Source: Acridotheres tristis
Lineage: Eukaryota > Chordata > Aves > Passeriformes > Sturnidae
Assembly (NCBI GenBank): GCA_037013685.1
Contig: CM072905.1
Coordinates: 4,661,491-4,725,490, forward strand
Length of the DNA stretch: 64,000 nt
Direction: 5' to 3'
Below, piece after piece: positions 24,142 to 39,100 of the stretch (positions are counted from its first letter, which is position 1; each line of letters opens with the position of its first letter). The notes under the pieces were generated by a model, which saw only the letters and a program-made list of their open reading frames with translations, was not told the origin of the DNA and did no database searches. A program made the position numbers and the translations under genes.

Positions 24142-27100
24142 TGTGCTGCAGGGCTGGCTCTGGGCTGCTGACATCCAATCCCACAGCACTGGCACCAGTG
24201 GTTGTTGGGATGGGTTCTGGGCTGGCAGGAGCTGTGACCTGGGACAGCAAGGATGGCAGGGGACACACTCAGTGATGAGCTGGATCTCCCCCAGACTCCT
24301 TAACTGTGTGAAAAAAGGGCATTGAATGGGGAATAGATAATGGGGAATAAATACAGCCAAACACTGACCCCCAGCCCGAGCTGGGTGTGTGTTTCTTGCC
24401 CTGCTGCCTGTGCAGGCTCCCCCTCACACAGACACAGAAGACTGGAAATCTTCGCTCACAGCTGAAAAATCCTGAAGATAATTTTTTTTTCAAATTCTTT
24501 TTTTTTTTTGCCTGGCCAAGAACTATTTACATAATTACATGCTTGAAGAGTTGGGTTCCAAATAAAGGCATGATTTCAGATACAAACACACATTATCTTC
24601 AGAGCATTAAAAACCCCCACAAAGTAAATTTCTAACTCTAATAGCATGAGTTACTGTGTGTTTAGAGAATTAATAATCAGTAGAGGCAAGATGGCACAAG
24701 TGAAGTTACAGCAGGAAAAGTTCAATATTAAAATTACATATAATGTTTTCAACAGAAGATTGCTCTTTTTTGTATTGTTAAGGATCATTATACTTAGCTT
24801 AGTGGTTAGACTCTAGGACTAGTAGATGTTTATTTCAGCAATTGCTTTTCTACCAAAATTATTTGTTTCTCATTAAAATGTAGGTAATCCCTTACTTTAA
24901 CTAGTATCTTAAAAGGAAAAAAACCCCAACTTTTAAACCAAAAAAACAAAACTGGAACTGGTATGGCAAGAGCAGAGTATAATTTGGATGATATATGAGA
25001 ACCTTAGAGGATGTTGACTTGTATTGGCTCTGAAGTCCTTTATGTAATAGTTTCACTCTTGTATTGAAAATTATACATCATCTCTATTCCAGGGTTTCTT
25101 TCCAAGTGTTTCTGGGGAAATCCCTGGATATTGGTCAAATTATCCTGACAGATGAAGAGAAAATATTTGGTGTGCTAAGGTCTTGCTGGGATAGCTTAAA
25201 CCATGAAATGCCTGTTCCTGTTAACCCATATTAGAGTACTGCCCTTCACTGTGTGCAGCCCCACTAATTCTGGCGAAACAGAATGAGCAGAAATTACTCC
25301 TCTGAGTCAATCTGGAGCTGGGCACAAGAACTGCTTTCAGAGGAGGCTGGAGGTGTGTCTGATGCAGCTGCAGAGGGTCACGGTGCAGATCACAATGAGC
25401 TAATAGGAAGCTCTGTGGTTTCTCTTGGTCCACATGAAAGTGTTTTTTTAGGAGTGTCCTCTCCAGAGCTGAGGAGCTGTGGAGGCAGAATGCTTAACTT
25501 GCGTTTTGGAGGTAGAGCTACAGCTCTCCTGGGGTAGGGCTGGGAGCACTGCAATCAAGACTCCTGCCTTCAGCATGATAGGAGAGGTGGAGGGGAAATG
25601 ATTTTCCAAGTCACTCCTGGGAGCTCTGTATTTCCATGTGAGAAAGGCAGCTTGGCAGAACGGGCTGCCAGAGCGTGGGCTGGGACAGAAACCCTCCTTA
25701 GCCTGTTCTGCAGACAGCAGGTACTGGCTGGCTGCAGGAGCTGCCTCAGGGTATGGATTTTTCTGCTTCACAAACCCAGTGCTCCGAGGATGCATTTGTG
25801 CATCAGGACGCTTCAGTGGAGCCCCACAAAAGCAGCCACAGTGCAGAGATGGGGCAGCACAAGGGCCCAGCCACCACAGTGAGAATAATGTGAGTGTGAG
25901 CATCCTCGTGTTTGAGGAGCTCACAGCAGAGGTTGGAAAGGCTGGGGAGGAGATTTTACTGTTACTCATGGAAAAAACAGGACTGAGAGACTGAACAACT
26001 TACTAAGGGACAAAGGAAATGATGGCAAAGTGGTGGTTTCCATGTCACCTGAGTGCCAGCCCAGCGGCAGCAGCAGAAGGGACAGAGCTCTGCCAAAGCT
26101 GTGCCAAAGCTCTGCCACCTCCCTTCCTCTCCTGAGCGCTGCCAGGACCTGTCCTCAACCCCGAGGGGTGGCTGCAAGCCCTGGGCAGTGTTTGTTTGTG
26201 GGGTTGCTACTGGAGTCTGTGGTCCAAGGGAGTTTCTCAGGCATGTTGGGGAGTCATCTGATACAGGAGGAGCCTGAGACAGGAGCTCCACGTTGCCCCT
26301 CGCCCAGCAGAGGATCCTGGCCCGTGGCTGCTATTTAAATCAACAGCAGGAGTGTCAATCTATCTGTGACATTTTTTTCAAGATGGCTGAGGAGACCAGG
26401 AGCTGACAAATGATTTTCCCACTTCTCCTGGCTAATTTTGGATTAGCTGCGTTTACAAACAGGTGTAGAACCATCCACAGGTCCCCAAATTCCTCAGTGT
26501 GTACCTTTGGGGTTCCCAGCACCCAGACCTGTGGAGGGCAGAGCAGTGAGCTCAGGTGTGCTGGTGTTCCATCCTTTGCAGGTGTGTCACATATCATCAG
26601 GTGTGGTTTTAAATGTCACCTTGGCTGGTCTTTAGAAGGAAGCAAAGCACCTTTTGCCCTTTGTTGGTGTGAACTGTGGGTTTTGCTCAGTTTTGGCCTG
26701 GTGCTTTATGTCAAGGTGCCAAATGTACCCTGGGTTTGGCCCAGCAGGGAATTGTGTTGTTCCCAGCAGAGCCTGGGGACACAGAGGAAATGACCCTTGA
26801 TACAGCCTGTGTCGAGCTGGGGGGAAGCTTGGTGTGGTGAAATGGATTTGACCACGATGAGGCATGTCCAGGAGCAGGAAATCCTCTGGTACAGACTCAC
26901 AGGAGCCTGTTGCTCCTCTTTTGCTGCCAGGAGAGAGGAGGCCAGCACCCCCTGAGAGGCTGGATGCCCATCAGATGAGGACTGTGAGGCTTTGACCCAG
27001 CATGGAGCAGAGCAGAGCTTAGGGACATTCAGCTGCTCCCTGTGCTGAGGTGTATGTGTGGAAGATGCCATATCTGCAGCACTTTCTGGTTATCTCTGAG

Positions 27101-30100
27101 ACATTTCCAAAGAAAATACTCAATTTCCCCAGCTTTGTGCTGGCACAACTTCTGTGGAGAGGGAAAATTAAAACCGTACAGAGCTTCTTTTCAGAGGGCT
27201 TCATGCAGACCACAGAGCTGTCCCATGCTGATGGGGACCAGACAGCATTGATTGAATAGCTGCAATTTAACTTAGGGTTTTCCCCCAGTAATTCTGTGCC
27301 AGTGCTTTCCTGCTTGAAGGAAGAGGCAGTTGGGCTTCTTGGATATCTCTGAACCTCATCTCAAATCGCTGAGAAGAAACATCATTTCTTCGGGGCAAGC
27401 AGTCTGATAATTTTTCAGCTTTTATCATGATTCCCATGGACCCTCTTTTTTTGCTATTTTTTAAGATTTTAATTTTAAGTCCCTATAGATCCAGAGCACC
27501 TGCAGCCTCTTCAGGTTTGTGAACCCTTTCTCATCAGGATAGGAACTCTTCCCCAGCATCCTCCCCAGGCTCCTGGTGCTCTTCTGTCCCTCAGCACCAT
27601 GAATTCAGTCCCTGAGTGAATGTCACCAATGGAAACGGCAGGGAAAAGGTTAATCAGTGGCTTTTCTAAAGAGATGTAATCTGTGAAATGAGGCACTGTG
27701 AGGATGCTCATAGAGAGTTTGTGCTCACCAGCGTGTGGTACTGAAGGATGGCTGTTAATGTCTGACTTGCTGTGCTTTCACCTCAGCTGTACACATGGGT
27801 TTGGTGTAAGGAGAAAGGTTCAGAATACCTGGCAAGCAGGTCTAAGCCTCAAGATTTAATGTTAAAGGTGAGGATGTTGATAAGAATTCGGAATTTTGGG
27901 GAGAATACAATGCCTCTGACTAGCTTGTTTTCCATGCTCCTTTACTGAGTATTGATTGAAGGAGTCTGAAGGAAAGCAGTGCCCTAAAATCAACATGCTG
28001 TCAAGTAACAACACCATGAGAACAGAGCTCCTCAGAGCTGCTGCAGGCCTGAGCTGCCCTGGGAACTGTACACGCCTAAGAAGTCAAAAGTATTGACCTG
28101 AATAAGAATGAGACCATTTTTTTGGCAGCTGAAATTTAATGCAGAGCCTGGATAAAAGACCTTCCAGTTCACTGGGTGTAAATGTGAATAACTTACTGTT
28201 TCTTGGCTGAAATCATGGTGTTAAGAGCAGACAGCAGCATTACACAGCACACTCTTTAGTGCTGATTTCAATTTTGATACAGTCCCAGTGGGACTATAGA
28301 AAACTCTGTCCCATTATGTTTCAGAACAATGGGATCACTGCAAAAGAAAGACACCAAGTGTGAACGTGCCAAGCTGATTCCTTTCCAACCTCAGCTTGAG
28401 CAAAAACATTCAGGAGCAAACATCCACAGATCTTGAGGTGGGCAGAACCAACATTTAGATCTGTGTGGTGTGACTTTTTTTTTGGTGTTTCTTTAAGTTT
28501 GTAACCTAATTTTTGCAAGGATGACTTTCTGAGCTCCCGAAGTGCCAGGACACATCAGCCCTGAGCTGCTGTGTGAGCACTGAGTACCTGCAGCACCTTG
28601 GGGAGGTGTTGTGGGCTGGGATCCATCAGGTCCTGTCTCCAGTTTGGTCACTGTTGTGAAGGTATAAATTAACTGTTAATGATGTTTGGATTAAGATGTG
28701 CATTTACACCTCCATGGACTCTTTCTGTGCCAGTGTCTCACTGCTCTGACTTCCAATAGCTGAGGTGTCACTAAATGATGATTAAAAGTCAGATTCCTCT
28801 TCCTGTATCCATTTTCAGAGAAGTTAACAATGAACAAACAGGACATTATAGGAAGGTGTTCAATAACTCTGTAATCTGTGAGTTGATCCAGTTGTTGCCA
28901 TGCTGTCACTGTGGGGTGAGCTGACCCCTGGGACAGGGACTTACAGTGTCTGACAGCAAGAGAGAAACCAATGGGAAATATGTAAAAGCTTTCTGAGTAC
29001 AAGCCATCCTTGCTGGATTATATCAGGAAGGTAATAAATGCTTTGGAGGGGAAAAGAAAGGGAGAAAGAACTATTGAAACAGGGCAACATGGGCACAAGA
29101 ACCAATAAGTGTAGACTGGCCTTAAATATTCTTGGGGGAATGTTCTTGGAAGGTCTCTCTAGCCATCAGAGAATATTTCATTCATTCAAGGAGTGTGGGA
29201 AAGAAACTGTTGATTGGGTTTTTTTGCCCCCCTAAGATGAAGTTTATTTAGTAGGGGTATATGAACATTTATGTGTCTGCAGTGCTGAGGATCCCTTCCT
29301 GAGCTGTGCTCATATTTCAAAGGATAAAGGCGGATTTTTGTCAGTTAATTTTTGTAAAGAAACCTCTGTGCAGCTCCTTGAAAACCCAAGTGATAGTAAT
29401 TCCAGCTTTGGACAAAAGTCTTTAGATGTCCAATAACTTTTTGAGTCTATTCAGAAGAACTGAGAGCAGCAGCCAGAGAGGGATGCACAGCACATCGAGC
29501 AGAGCTCACTGACATCATTCCAAAAGCCCTTTGCTTTTCCAGTGCTAACACTAGCAAGGCATTGGAAACTGTAATGTACAAAGAAAACCATTCAATAGAT
29601 AATAAACTGTGGGGAGAAGGTAGGAAATCTATCGTGTCTCATCTTTATAAACCAAATTATTAAATCCTCATCAGAGGGCAGCATGGGTGGTTAATACTCA
29701 GTGCTGGCACGGCTCTTGCTTTTCTGAAATGTGAAATTTCTTTCTACAACGGGATACAACTCCCAGGTGTGTCCATGTGCTCCTGTTGTAGGAATGACTC
29801 AACAGGAGGCACACAAGACACAGCTGTCTCTGCTTGCTGCTCTCTCCTCCTCAGTGTTTGCAGAATCCTCTTCCCTCAGCATCATCCAGGGGCTCCTTTC
29901 CTCACAGGACCACACCAAACTCGGCAGACACATCTCAGGGGTTCATTGCTCTGTCTCTAGGGCCCCTTGTGCTTCACATCCTCCTAGTTCAGGTCTGGGG
30001 ACATGTCCACATCTCCCTGTGGACCAGCCACTTTCTTCCCTGTCTCTTTGCATCCCACAATTAACTTCCAGACTTTTGGCAGAGCAGTTGCTAAAGGGGT

Positions 30101-33100
30101 TGCCAATGTTCCTTCTGTGCCTTCCCTGTCTGCCCAGATAGCAGTCCTTGAACTTGTTTTATTTCCTCAAAAGGTGCCTTTGGACTTAGGCTAGAGCAGG
30201 CTGGGACTTGGACAAAACCAGCCTTTCGTGAGGAGGGGAAAAGTTTTCCACTTGCTGAAGCTGAACTTCTGTGCAGGAAAACACTGATTCCATCTAACTT
30301 TCACTGTAGCTCTTTGATCCAGAGTGGAATTTCTGGACAAAATTAAAGTTCACGTGAGGCCAGTTCTTTTGTTTTCTTTCCTCAAGATGTTTGGCTCCTT
30401 TGAACCCTTTGTTGCATCGTGGAGGCACAACTGTGCCTGAGGATCTCTCCTTCAATCTGCTCTCAGCTGCTTTTTCCCTTTCTTTGGCTGGCAGTTCTCA
30501 TTCTTCTCATTGGGATGAGCCTCCCTACGTCTGAAATTTTCTTCATCCTCTAATTCTTCTAATCTCATCTTTAGGAAGTACCTGCTTTAAGACAGGGCGA
30601 GCAAAGCAGTGTGAAACAGAGGATGTGGAAACTAAAAGGTTTTGAGGTAAAATCATTGACTGCAGACTTCCACCCCAAATACCTCTCTGCTCCATCCTAA
30701 ACAACTGAGGCTCTCTAAGTTTTCTTCCTCCTTATCTCAGTAACATATTTGAAATTCCCATTAAAGCTGAATGTACTCTAGCAGCATAACTATATCAGTG
30801 CCACACATTAATCTAAATTAGTAATATCAGAAGTACACAAAGATTGTAAACAGGCACGTTTAAATTAATTTAAGCAGTCTCTGCTCCAGAGAACTCAATG
30901 TACAAGCCATTGCAAGCTTTTAGGAAGGCTGATACATTGGAAGATATTTTGGTGTGCCTTTACAATCAGATTTCTTCCCACGATGAATCTGATTTTACTT
31001 CAACTCCTGCCTCTTTGTATACTTTCTTGTAATGAAAAATGAGCCAGCCTTGGAGATGTTTATAGTTCTCAGTTCACTGAGGGTGGAACAGATGGCAGAG
31101 CTCACATCTTCCAGTTGTTCTGAAAATGCTCTCACTGGCTGTGGGGGAACATTGTCAGGAGGTGTTCTGTGCTAATAAATATTTTTAGGATGGAGATGGA
31201 GATTTTAACAAATTTTTGTAGCCAGGTTCCCTCTTCCTCTCTCCTTTTATTTTCTTGTTTCTTTTTGATTTTTTTTCCAAATGTGCTGAAAGAATAAACC
31301 AAAAAACACTATATAAGCTATAGGCACATAAGGAAATGAGCCAGAAAGTCATAGAGTTAAGTCTAAGTTATTAAAATCAGGTCATACCCTGAAGGAGATT
31401 ACAGCAAGATGAGCCAACATAAATATACATTATATTTCTGTCATATGTCTTTGTTACCCTGGGTGGCCTGCAGTCAACTAACAGGGCAAGGGGAGAGAAG
31501 TAAAATACATGAGTGTTACAGGATCCTAATCCAGCTGGTTGGAATCTAGTTCTTATTAACCAACTAATTTATATTCCTTCTCTGAACCAGAGGTTGATGT
31601 TAGTCTGCTGTAAATCCGGAGGAACAACAATTATTCTGTGTTTTACTGAATTCAAATCCCACAGCCTCTTCTCCTCCTCTCTTGTTGAATGTTCCTAATT
31701 CTCTAAATAACAAATGGAAGTTTTCAGTGAAACAAGACTGCCCAGTGATAAGAAAAGCAATGAAAATTAAATGCAAATCTTGCACAGCCCGTGTATTTTA
31801 TGGACTTTCAGACCTTGATCCCTGGATAACCTATACAGGAAGGCTTACAAGGGTTTTGGAGGGAGACTCACAATGCTGGAAGACATTAATATATTGGCCA
31901 CAAGTACAGAGAGTGTTATCTCTTAAGATGTAGAGCCAAATTGTGGCTTTCATTAAGATGGTGAAAATATGGAAAACACTGCTTGCAGTGCCATCACTCG
32001 AGATTTGTGTAATAAGAAACAGAATTGGTTCCAACATCAAGCCATCAGCCCACACAGAGTTAAGCTCTGCTTTTAGTCTGTGTTAATGTAGGTATAAGCC
32101 TGATTTTTCCTTGGGGCAGAACTAAGGGCTGAACATAATCTCCTCTGTGTCAAAAACTCCAAAGGTGTTGCCCCTCATGTGGCACCTTTTAGCATCCTGG
32201 GGGAAGCATGGCCCCAAGCAAGGTTGCTGCAGCACAGGAATAAACCAGGGATGCATCATCATCCTCTGCAAGGTTGTGTTCCAGCAGCAGCTCAGGGCCA
32301 GGCTCTGTGGAACAGCACCACTCACCTGCCAGACCTTCTCCAGGAGGGACACCTGGCTTGTCCCAGGGCAGCTCAGATGCAGCAGGGACTTCTCAGTTCA
32401 GGGGATTTAGGAGTTTGACACCGAGAGCAGCCTGAGGTGAGCACGCCCTGCAGGGGGGTTTGGATGCTGGCACAAACCAAGGCTAAAAGAGAGCAAAGTC
32501 TGGCTTCCCAGAGAGGGGAAATACCCTGTAAATGACGGGGGCGGGGGGAGGTATTTGAATTTATCTCAGCTTGTAAGTGCTGTGTGGGATGGGGCTGGGA
32601 GCTGCAGCCTGCAGGGCACCCCTTGAAAAGCAGGAATTTCAGCTGTGATAAGAGGTGAAGGCTTCTTTTACCCTCCATTGCAAACGCCAATGTGTTGGCA
32701 CCAGTTTGCTGTTTGAATCCTGGCAGATTTGGGAAGAGCTGCTTTGATGAGCCCAGTGAAGGCACTGTAGGAGTCCGGGGTCACAACAAGCCTCATGCAC
32801 AAGGTGCTGCTCTGTTCTCCCAGGGAATTTGCCCTGCTGCTGCCAGCACTGAGGGCTGCTCTGGGTAGGAGCACGACAGTGGGCAAGGGGAGCTCTGCAC
32901 TCATCCTGCTCCATTCTGTGCCTGTAAAAATAAACAAACACTTGGGGTTGGGGAAGAACCCTCCAAAAACATCGCTGCCTTGTTTTGCTTTGCCTATCAC
33001 AAATCTAAACACAATATTTTCTCATTCTTGGGCCCATATGAATTTCTGACAGTACAATTGGGGGCTGGAGCACATTGTCTGGAGGAGCTTACCAAGGAAA

Positions 33101-36100
33101 TCGAGAGTTTGGTCAGCAATTGTAAATATCCTCCCCTAATCGAGTTTGTTTGTTCTGCAGCCCATGCTGGCGTCAGGGGCTGTGGGACACCCTGGCACCA
33201 GGTTACTGGTGAGAAAGATCCGCTGCTCAGATAAGGATGGGAATAAACCCCACCCACAGAAATGCCACAGAAAAATCCCTGATTTATCCATTAATTGCTT
33301 TAAGGGGTGGTGAGTGTGAGTACAACAATGGGGTATTGACAATAATGTGCTTCGTTGGCAGGAAAAGGGCTTTCCCCTTTCTCTGAGGCTTTAATGTGCT
33401 TGTTCTTGGAATTATGAAATGTTTGCAAGTCCTGCACTAGCTCAGGGATGCAGAATGAGAGACAAGTACCCAGAAAAGAAAGCAAATGTTGGAATGGATA
33501 TTTCTCCTTGGAATGAAGCAAAACGCTCTTCTTGCTGTGAAATGCACCCAGCACCACAAGCTGGGAGTCTGTTTGTCATGGAGTGACACCAGAGACTGTT
33601 TAAGAGGTTTTAAGGTTCTTTTTGTGACCTGCTTCTTATTTGTGATACCCTGGGTACTCAGCACAGGGAAAGAAATCAGTTTGTGGGAGAAGAGTAGTTT
33701 TAAAAATCCAGATATTTTCTAAAAGATTGCACATAAAGAGTAGCAGAAGTGCTAGTGCTGTGCCATCCCTTTGGGCCCATCAGGGTGCTCCTGCTTCCAG
33801 GAGCAGGATCTCAGGGCTTTGCATTAAGTCTGAAATGGCTTTTAAAGACTTTATTTCACTTTCAAGCAGAAGAGAAACTTTTCAGTGCTGCAGAAGTTTC
33901 CCTTTGCATGCAGTGGGTATCAGGCTGCAGTTCAGTGCTAAGTCACTCTGTTTCCACAATCAGGGCAAGAAAAAATTGTGCTCAAAAGATGTTTACCTGT
34001 TGGGAGCTTAATTTCAGTATATGTTGTTTTGGTAATGAGTCAGAAGTCCAAGCCTGTTCCCTATTACACAGCATGAGCCTAGAAAGCACACCAGATGCTG
34101 CTCTCCATTAAATCAGGTTATGCTGTGAAAATGAAGTTGTTCCAAATTTGCCAAATTTATATAATTGAGAGCAGAGTAGGGCCTGGCAACTGAGCTGGCA
34201 GCAGTTGTCTCAGTGCATCTTAACCAAGGGGACTCTGAGCAACTGGCTGGGTGTTTTACAACCACTGGAGATGTTCTCCACCTGGTGCACAAGGTGACTG
34301 GAAGATGCTTCAATCCTGTGGTTTCTTCAAAGCCCTCATGAGAGACTTTGGTGTGATGTTATCTACATGTGCTTGATCCCAAAACAGGGATGGGAACCTA
34401 TGGAAGTGGAGCTGCAGAAGGCCCTGTAGCCATGGGTAGGACTGGCTTAGTGGGTTTGCTGTCCCATTTAGCACTGGGAACTCAGAGTGCAAACGTGGAG
34501 ATACCCGAGCTCTCGAAACCTGCAGCATGCAGAGGGTGGGCAGAGGTGCAGGACAGAGCCTGCTCTGCTCCCTGTAGCACTGGTGGGACTGTCACAAACA
34601 GGAAAGAGATGCTGATGCAGATCTGATACCGTGGTGCTGTGCTGAGAGCAGATAGCTGCGGGCTGGGGGAGCAGAGGCTGGGCACGTTCTGTCTGCACAG
34701 TCCCAGAGGCAGGGCTCTATTGTTCTGTGTTGTGCAGAGGCTGTTCCCTGGAGGATATCCTGTCTGGACAACCCTGTGCCAGTCTGCTCCATGGCAGTGG
34801 AGGGGCTGGATGGACAGCCTGGAAAGAATTCAATAATGCCTTGTAAAAGCAGTGATTTATCTGCAGTGGTGAAGTGAGCAAGCCTCCTCTTGCTGGGTTT
34901 TTTTAGTGTGCCCATTCTCCCTCTCCTTGGGACATCCCTACAGGCTGCCAGGCACTCACAGTGCCATGTATGTGTGCAGGGATGTTTCAATGTCAGTGTT
35001 CATCCCCACTGTCTCCTGTGGGAACACAGCCACAGAGGGAAGCACAAAACTGCAGCAGAGTGAGGAACCCCAGCCCCGGGTCTCCCTGGGTTCTGGTGCA
35101 ATTTAGAAAATGCTGTGGGAAGAGCTGCTTATTCCAATGGAACTGACTTGTGAATGCCCTAGCTCTGATTTACCTACTCTGCCTTGCTGGATGTGAAAAA
35201 AACCACAGAATATTTAATGTATCATTTAAGATAAATAACACACCCAGTTGTTTTGGACATGGAATTCACTGAAGACAGGATGGTTTTTCCCCTGCTGGCT
35301 GCTTCCAAAGGTGCTTTCAGGGGTGTGCTCTGTTGTGAGCCAGTGTGATCCTCAGAGAGAGCAGCTGGTGAGACTCCGGGCAATTTAGCTCCTTGCTGAT
35401 CCTGTAACTCATCCCTTTGACTCTGTGCTGCCATTTGTACCAGCAGAGCTGTGCATGAGGGGATCTGGGGGTTCCCGGTTTGGAGGTGATGGTTGGGATG
35501 GGATGGGACAGGAACGTGTCTTTCAAACCAAGACACAAGGGCAGCAATTCATCTTCCTTTCCTCACCTTCCCGAGTCAGTGGCCATTAAACCCGAGTGAC
35601 CTCTGTGAGCTGGACTCTGGTTCCTGAGCAATGCCAGGGCAGCTGGAGAGGATTTGTTGTGTTTCCAGCTGTAAATCACAGCCCAGAGCTGAGCTGCCCC
35701 ACCAGAACTTTCCTTGTGGCTCCTTCCCTCTCCCATCCAGACAAATAGATGGTCACAGTCCTCCCCTGCTCCTGCAGAGCCACACCACAAATTACACGGG
35801 GCTGTGAGTGGGGAAGCCAGGCTTGTTCAGCTTCCAGATTTTACAAGAATCATCAAGAGTTTAGCTTAGACTTTCCACCGAAGGGGAAAAAATCCATTAT
35901 TTGCTGCAGTTTGGCAAAAGTGAGAGGGGAAGGGGTACGGGGCCAGGGCTGTGATCTTCCCCTGGGGCTGCAGCAGCAAGGATGTTGCTCTTGCAGAAGT
36001 TTTAAAAGAAACAGCTTATTTCAACACTTCATTTAGCTTCAAGTTCCTCTGAAATTGGCTTCTCTGGTTTTTAATGATCTGAAAAGACTTGAGGTCTTCT

Positions 36101-39100
36101 GCTCCCAGGCTTGATTGATATTCACTAGAAACGCAGCTCTTATTTGTTATAAGCATCCATGAACAAACTAAAGACGTGAACAAGGCAAGATTTAAAGTTC
36201 CCTGTCGGGGAGTTTGATGGTGCAGAGCTGGGAACAGTGCTGGGGATGGGCCACTGCTGTGGTCTGAGGAGCGAGGGGACGTGTGGGGCTCACCTCCTGC
36301 CACCTGGCACGTTCAGGGTACCACAGGTCTCAGGAGTGGGACGGGGCTGCTGCAAGTGCTGACTCATTTGGCAGCTGGACACAGCTGTGAGTCACCGTGA
36401 GTCACATCCGCTGCATCTCGGGGTGCATCCCTGCTGGGGGAGCCTTTGATGTCAGCGACATGTATGATTCCTTGGAAACAGCTTCCCCTAATTAAACCAA
36501 AGGAAAAGCATCACTGCACTTCAGAGCCTCAGTTAGCAGGAGGAGCAGACTCGGAGTGTAAGAATATCAGCTGGAGGGGGACAGTGAGCTCTGCTTCATG
36601 CAACCAGGAGTTCCCAAATGGCACTGAGTGTGGCAAGTGACGGGAGGAAACTGATCCCTAAAATTACAGCAGTATAGCTTAGAGATGACCAGAGAGGAGC
36701 ATCCAAGCTCAGCTTCTTCTCCTGCAGCAGCTCCTCGGGACAGGGCTGCCACAGAGGTGTGGTCAGGGAGGGGAACTTGGGACCATGCTCTGTCCCAGGG
36801 ACCGTGTAAGGCATTCATCAAAATCCCAGGGCTTCCAATTGGCTTTTGAGGGGTTGCAGACAAGTAAATATGCTAATTCACTAATTCAGCACTTAAGCTC
36901 ATACTTGAAGCTAGACAGCTTTAGAAGTGCCTCTATGAGCAGGAGCCAGGACAAGGAGGGAACACAGCAGATCAGATCAGATCATTCTTCCCTGGGCTAA
37001 AATCAACAGCAACTTCAGCACATCCAAGGCAGCAGCCATCTTCAAATTCCTGCCCTTCCTTCCCCTCCTATGTGAGCCAGGGAGCCAGAGCCACCAAATT
37101 TGCTGCACTTGTCACTTCCAATGCTGGTGGCACCTTCCTGCCAGCCTGGCCCTGTCACTCTGCTTCTATCCATGCTATGGAATGAATGCATTCACGAATG
37201 CAAAAAGGAGGGAGTGACACATCTCAGTGAGAAGATTGAAAGCACATTTTCCTTTTGGATATTTAATTATCAATTATTAGTTTCATTGAGAAGAACCTCA
37301 CTTCTTCCCTCCCAGGCTCTTGACTTGGTGATTTTTTGTTTTGGGTGATGGTTTGTTTTGCACCATCTGGAATGTGGGGCTGAAAGTGGGGTTTAACAAG
37401 TGTCTCTAAAGAAGCTGCTTGCCCCCTGTCAGTTTTGAGAGCCCAGACAATCTTTTGCCACTCCTGTTGCAACAAATGAGCAAACAAAAAACCCCCACAA
37501 CATGAAGTGAGCAAGAGGGGTGGGACAATTCACTGCCAGTAAGTAAAGGAAAATAAAATCACATGGGCTTTAGCAGAAAAAAACCCCTCCACATGCTTCT
37601 TCCAGAGAGACAGACACACTGTGGGACACTGTGGCATGTGAGTCCTGCCAGAGCTGGTGTGGGTTGTGTGGCTGTCTCCTGGCTGGCTGGAAAAGTCACT
37701 TCCAATATGTTTGTCTGTGGGGATGTGTAAATTATGGCAGGGAAGACAGCCTGGTCTCATTCTCAGCCCTGATTAAAAAGAAAATTATGTTATTTCCTAG
37801 TCTGCTGGAACCCCTCTCGTTGTCACTGGTAAAATACTCTTAACTGTTGGTGCTCAGGCAGTATTTTCTGTGTGAATGTGGGAACTCAGAGGAGCCCCTC
37901 CAAAAACCTTGGGGCTGAGAGGGCCCCTACCTGCTGTTTTTATCAGATTGCAATTACACGAACGTCTTGATGGCTGGATTTAGGATTTCCTGCTAATAAA
38001 AGCGTGGTGATGTTAATGGGTTCATGAACAGGAGATGGGATCTGATTTACTGTAAATTTCCCACTTCTTTTTGCACATTCTGGGAGCACAACCCCGGGCT
38101 GGTGGTGCTGTGGGGCAGTCACTGCTGACATGAGCAGTGCTGCAGGAACATCATGTTTTGTTCCTTGACAGGGGAGGCTTGTCCTTCATGAGCATCTCTT
38201 CATCCTCTGGTTACACCAGGCAGGAGGAAGACGCCCTTTGCAGTGAGATGGGCTGAGAAGCAGATGTGACTTTCAAGAACACAATCAACACTTTAGACTC
38301 AACCTACACGTGGGTATTGTTTGGGGTTACAGAGGTGTGTGCTTCAGGCAGGGCAGCTGGACTGGATTTTATCCTGGGCTTTTTATCCTGGGTTCAGGAG
38401 AGCCCCAGACCCATTTCCATTAAATCCACTGAACCTTGTTGCAGGATCAATGTCAAAGTGAAACACGAGCAGGTCTGAGGTTGCCATGTTAACAGCCACT
38501 GTCATCTGCTCAGAAGCAAATGTTTGGCCACAGAATACTTAGTTTTTATGTGTGTGCATGGAATTACCAAAACTAAAACCATCCATGTTTCTTTTTTTGA
38601 GATTTCCAAATGTTTTTGCTGCCTAATTTTCTGCAAAGTGGTGGTGCTGTAAGTTTGGTGTCTCTGGGGTTAAAAGGAATGAGTGCCTTGCACAGGCTTT
38701 CACACCCTCCTTCGCTCAGTTTGTGGTTGTTGAGTTCAGCATTTTTGGTGTATGTGTTTTAAAGAGTGATTCACTCATTTTTGCTCAGGGCAAGCTCAGT
38801 TTCAGTCAGAAGCAGGCCAAGGAGTATATGGTTTGGTTTTGCAAAACCTCATCTGTGACTTCCAATTTGCTAATACAAACCCAGAACTAAAGGCTGGAGT
38901 CCAGCTTGCAATTTATCTAAAATGATTGAAAACCAAAGCTGAGGTTTGGGAACGTGGATCTTCTTTTAACCCTCTCTTACTCCATCATTTTATCTTCTCT
39001 TTATAAAAGAATAAGCAGGAGCCATTCTAATTAGCCATCAAACACAAGAAAACTTTTGATGGCATCTTTTTTGATGACATGCCCTTTTCCTGATGATTTA

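Noticed and set aside
29668..29683. Second CTCF-like match (CATCAGAGGGCAGC)
   Set aside because: It deviates from the core at two informative positions and lacks the CpG context of the 11.9 kb site.
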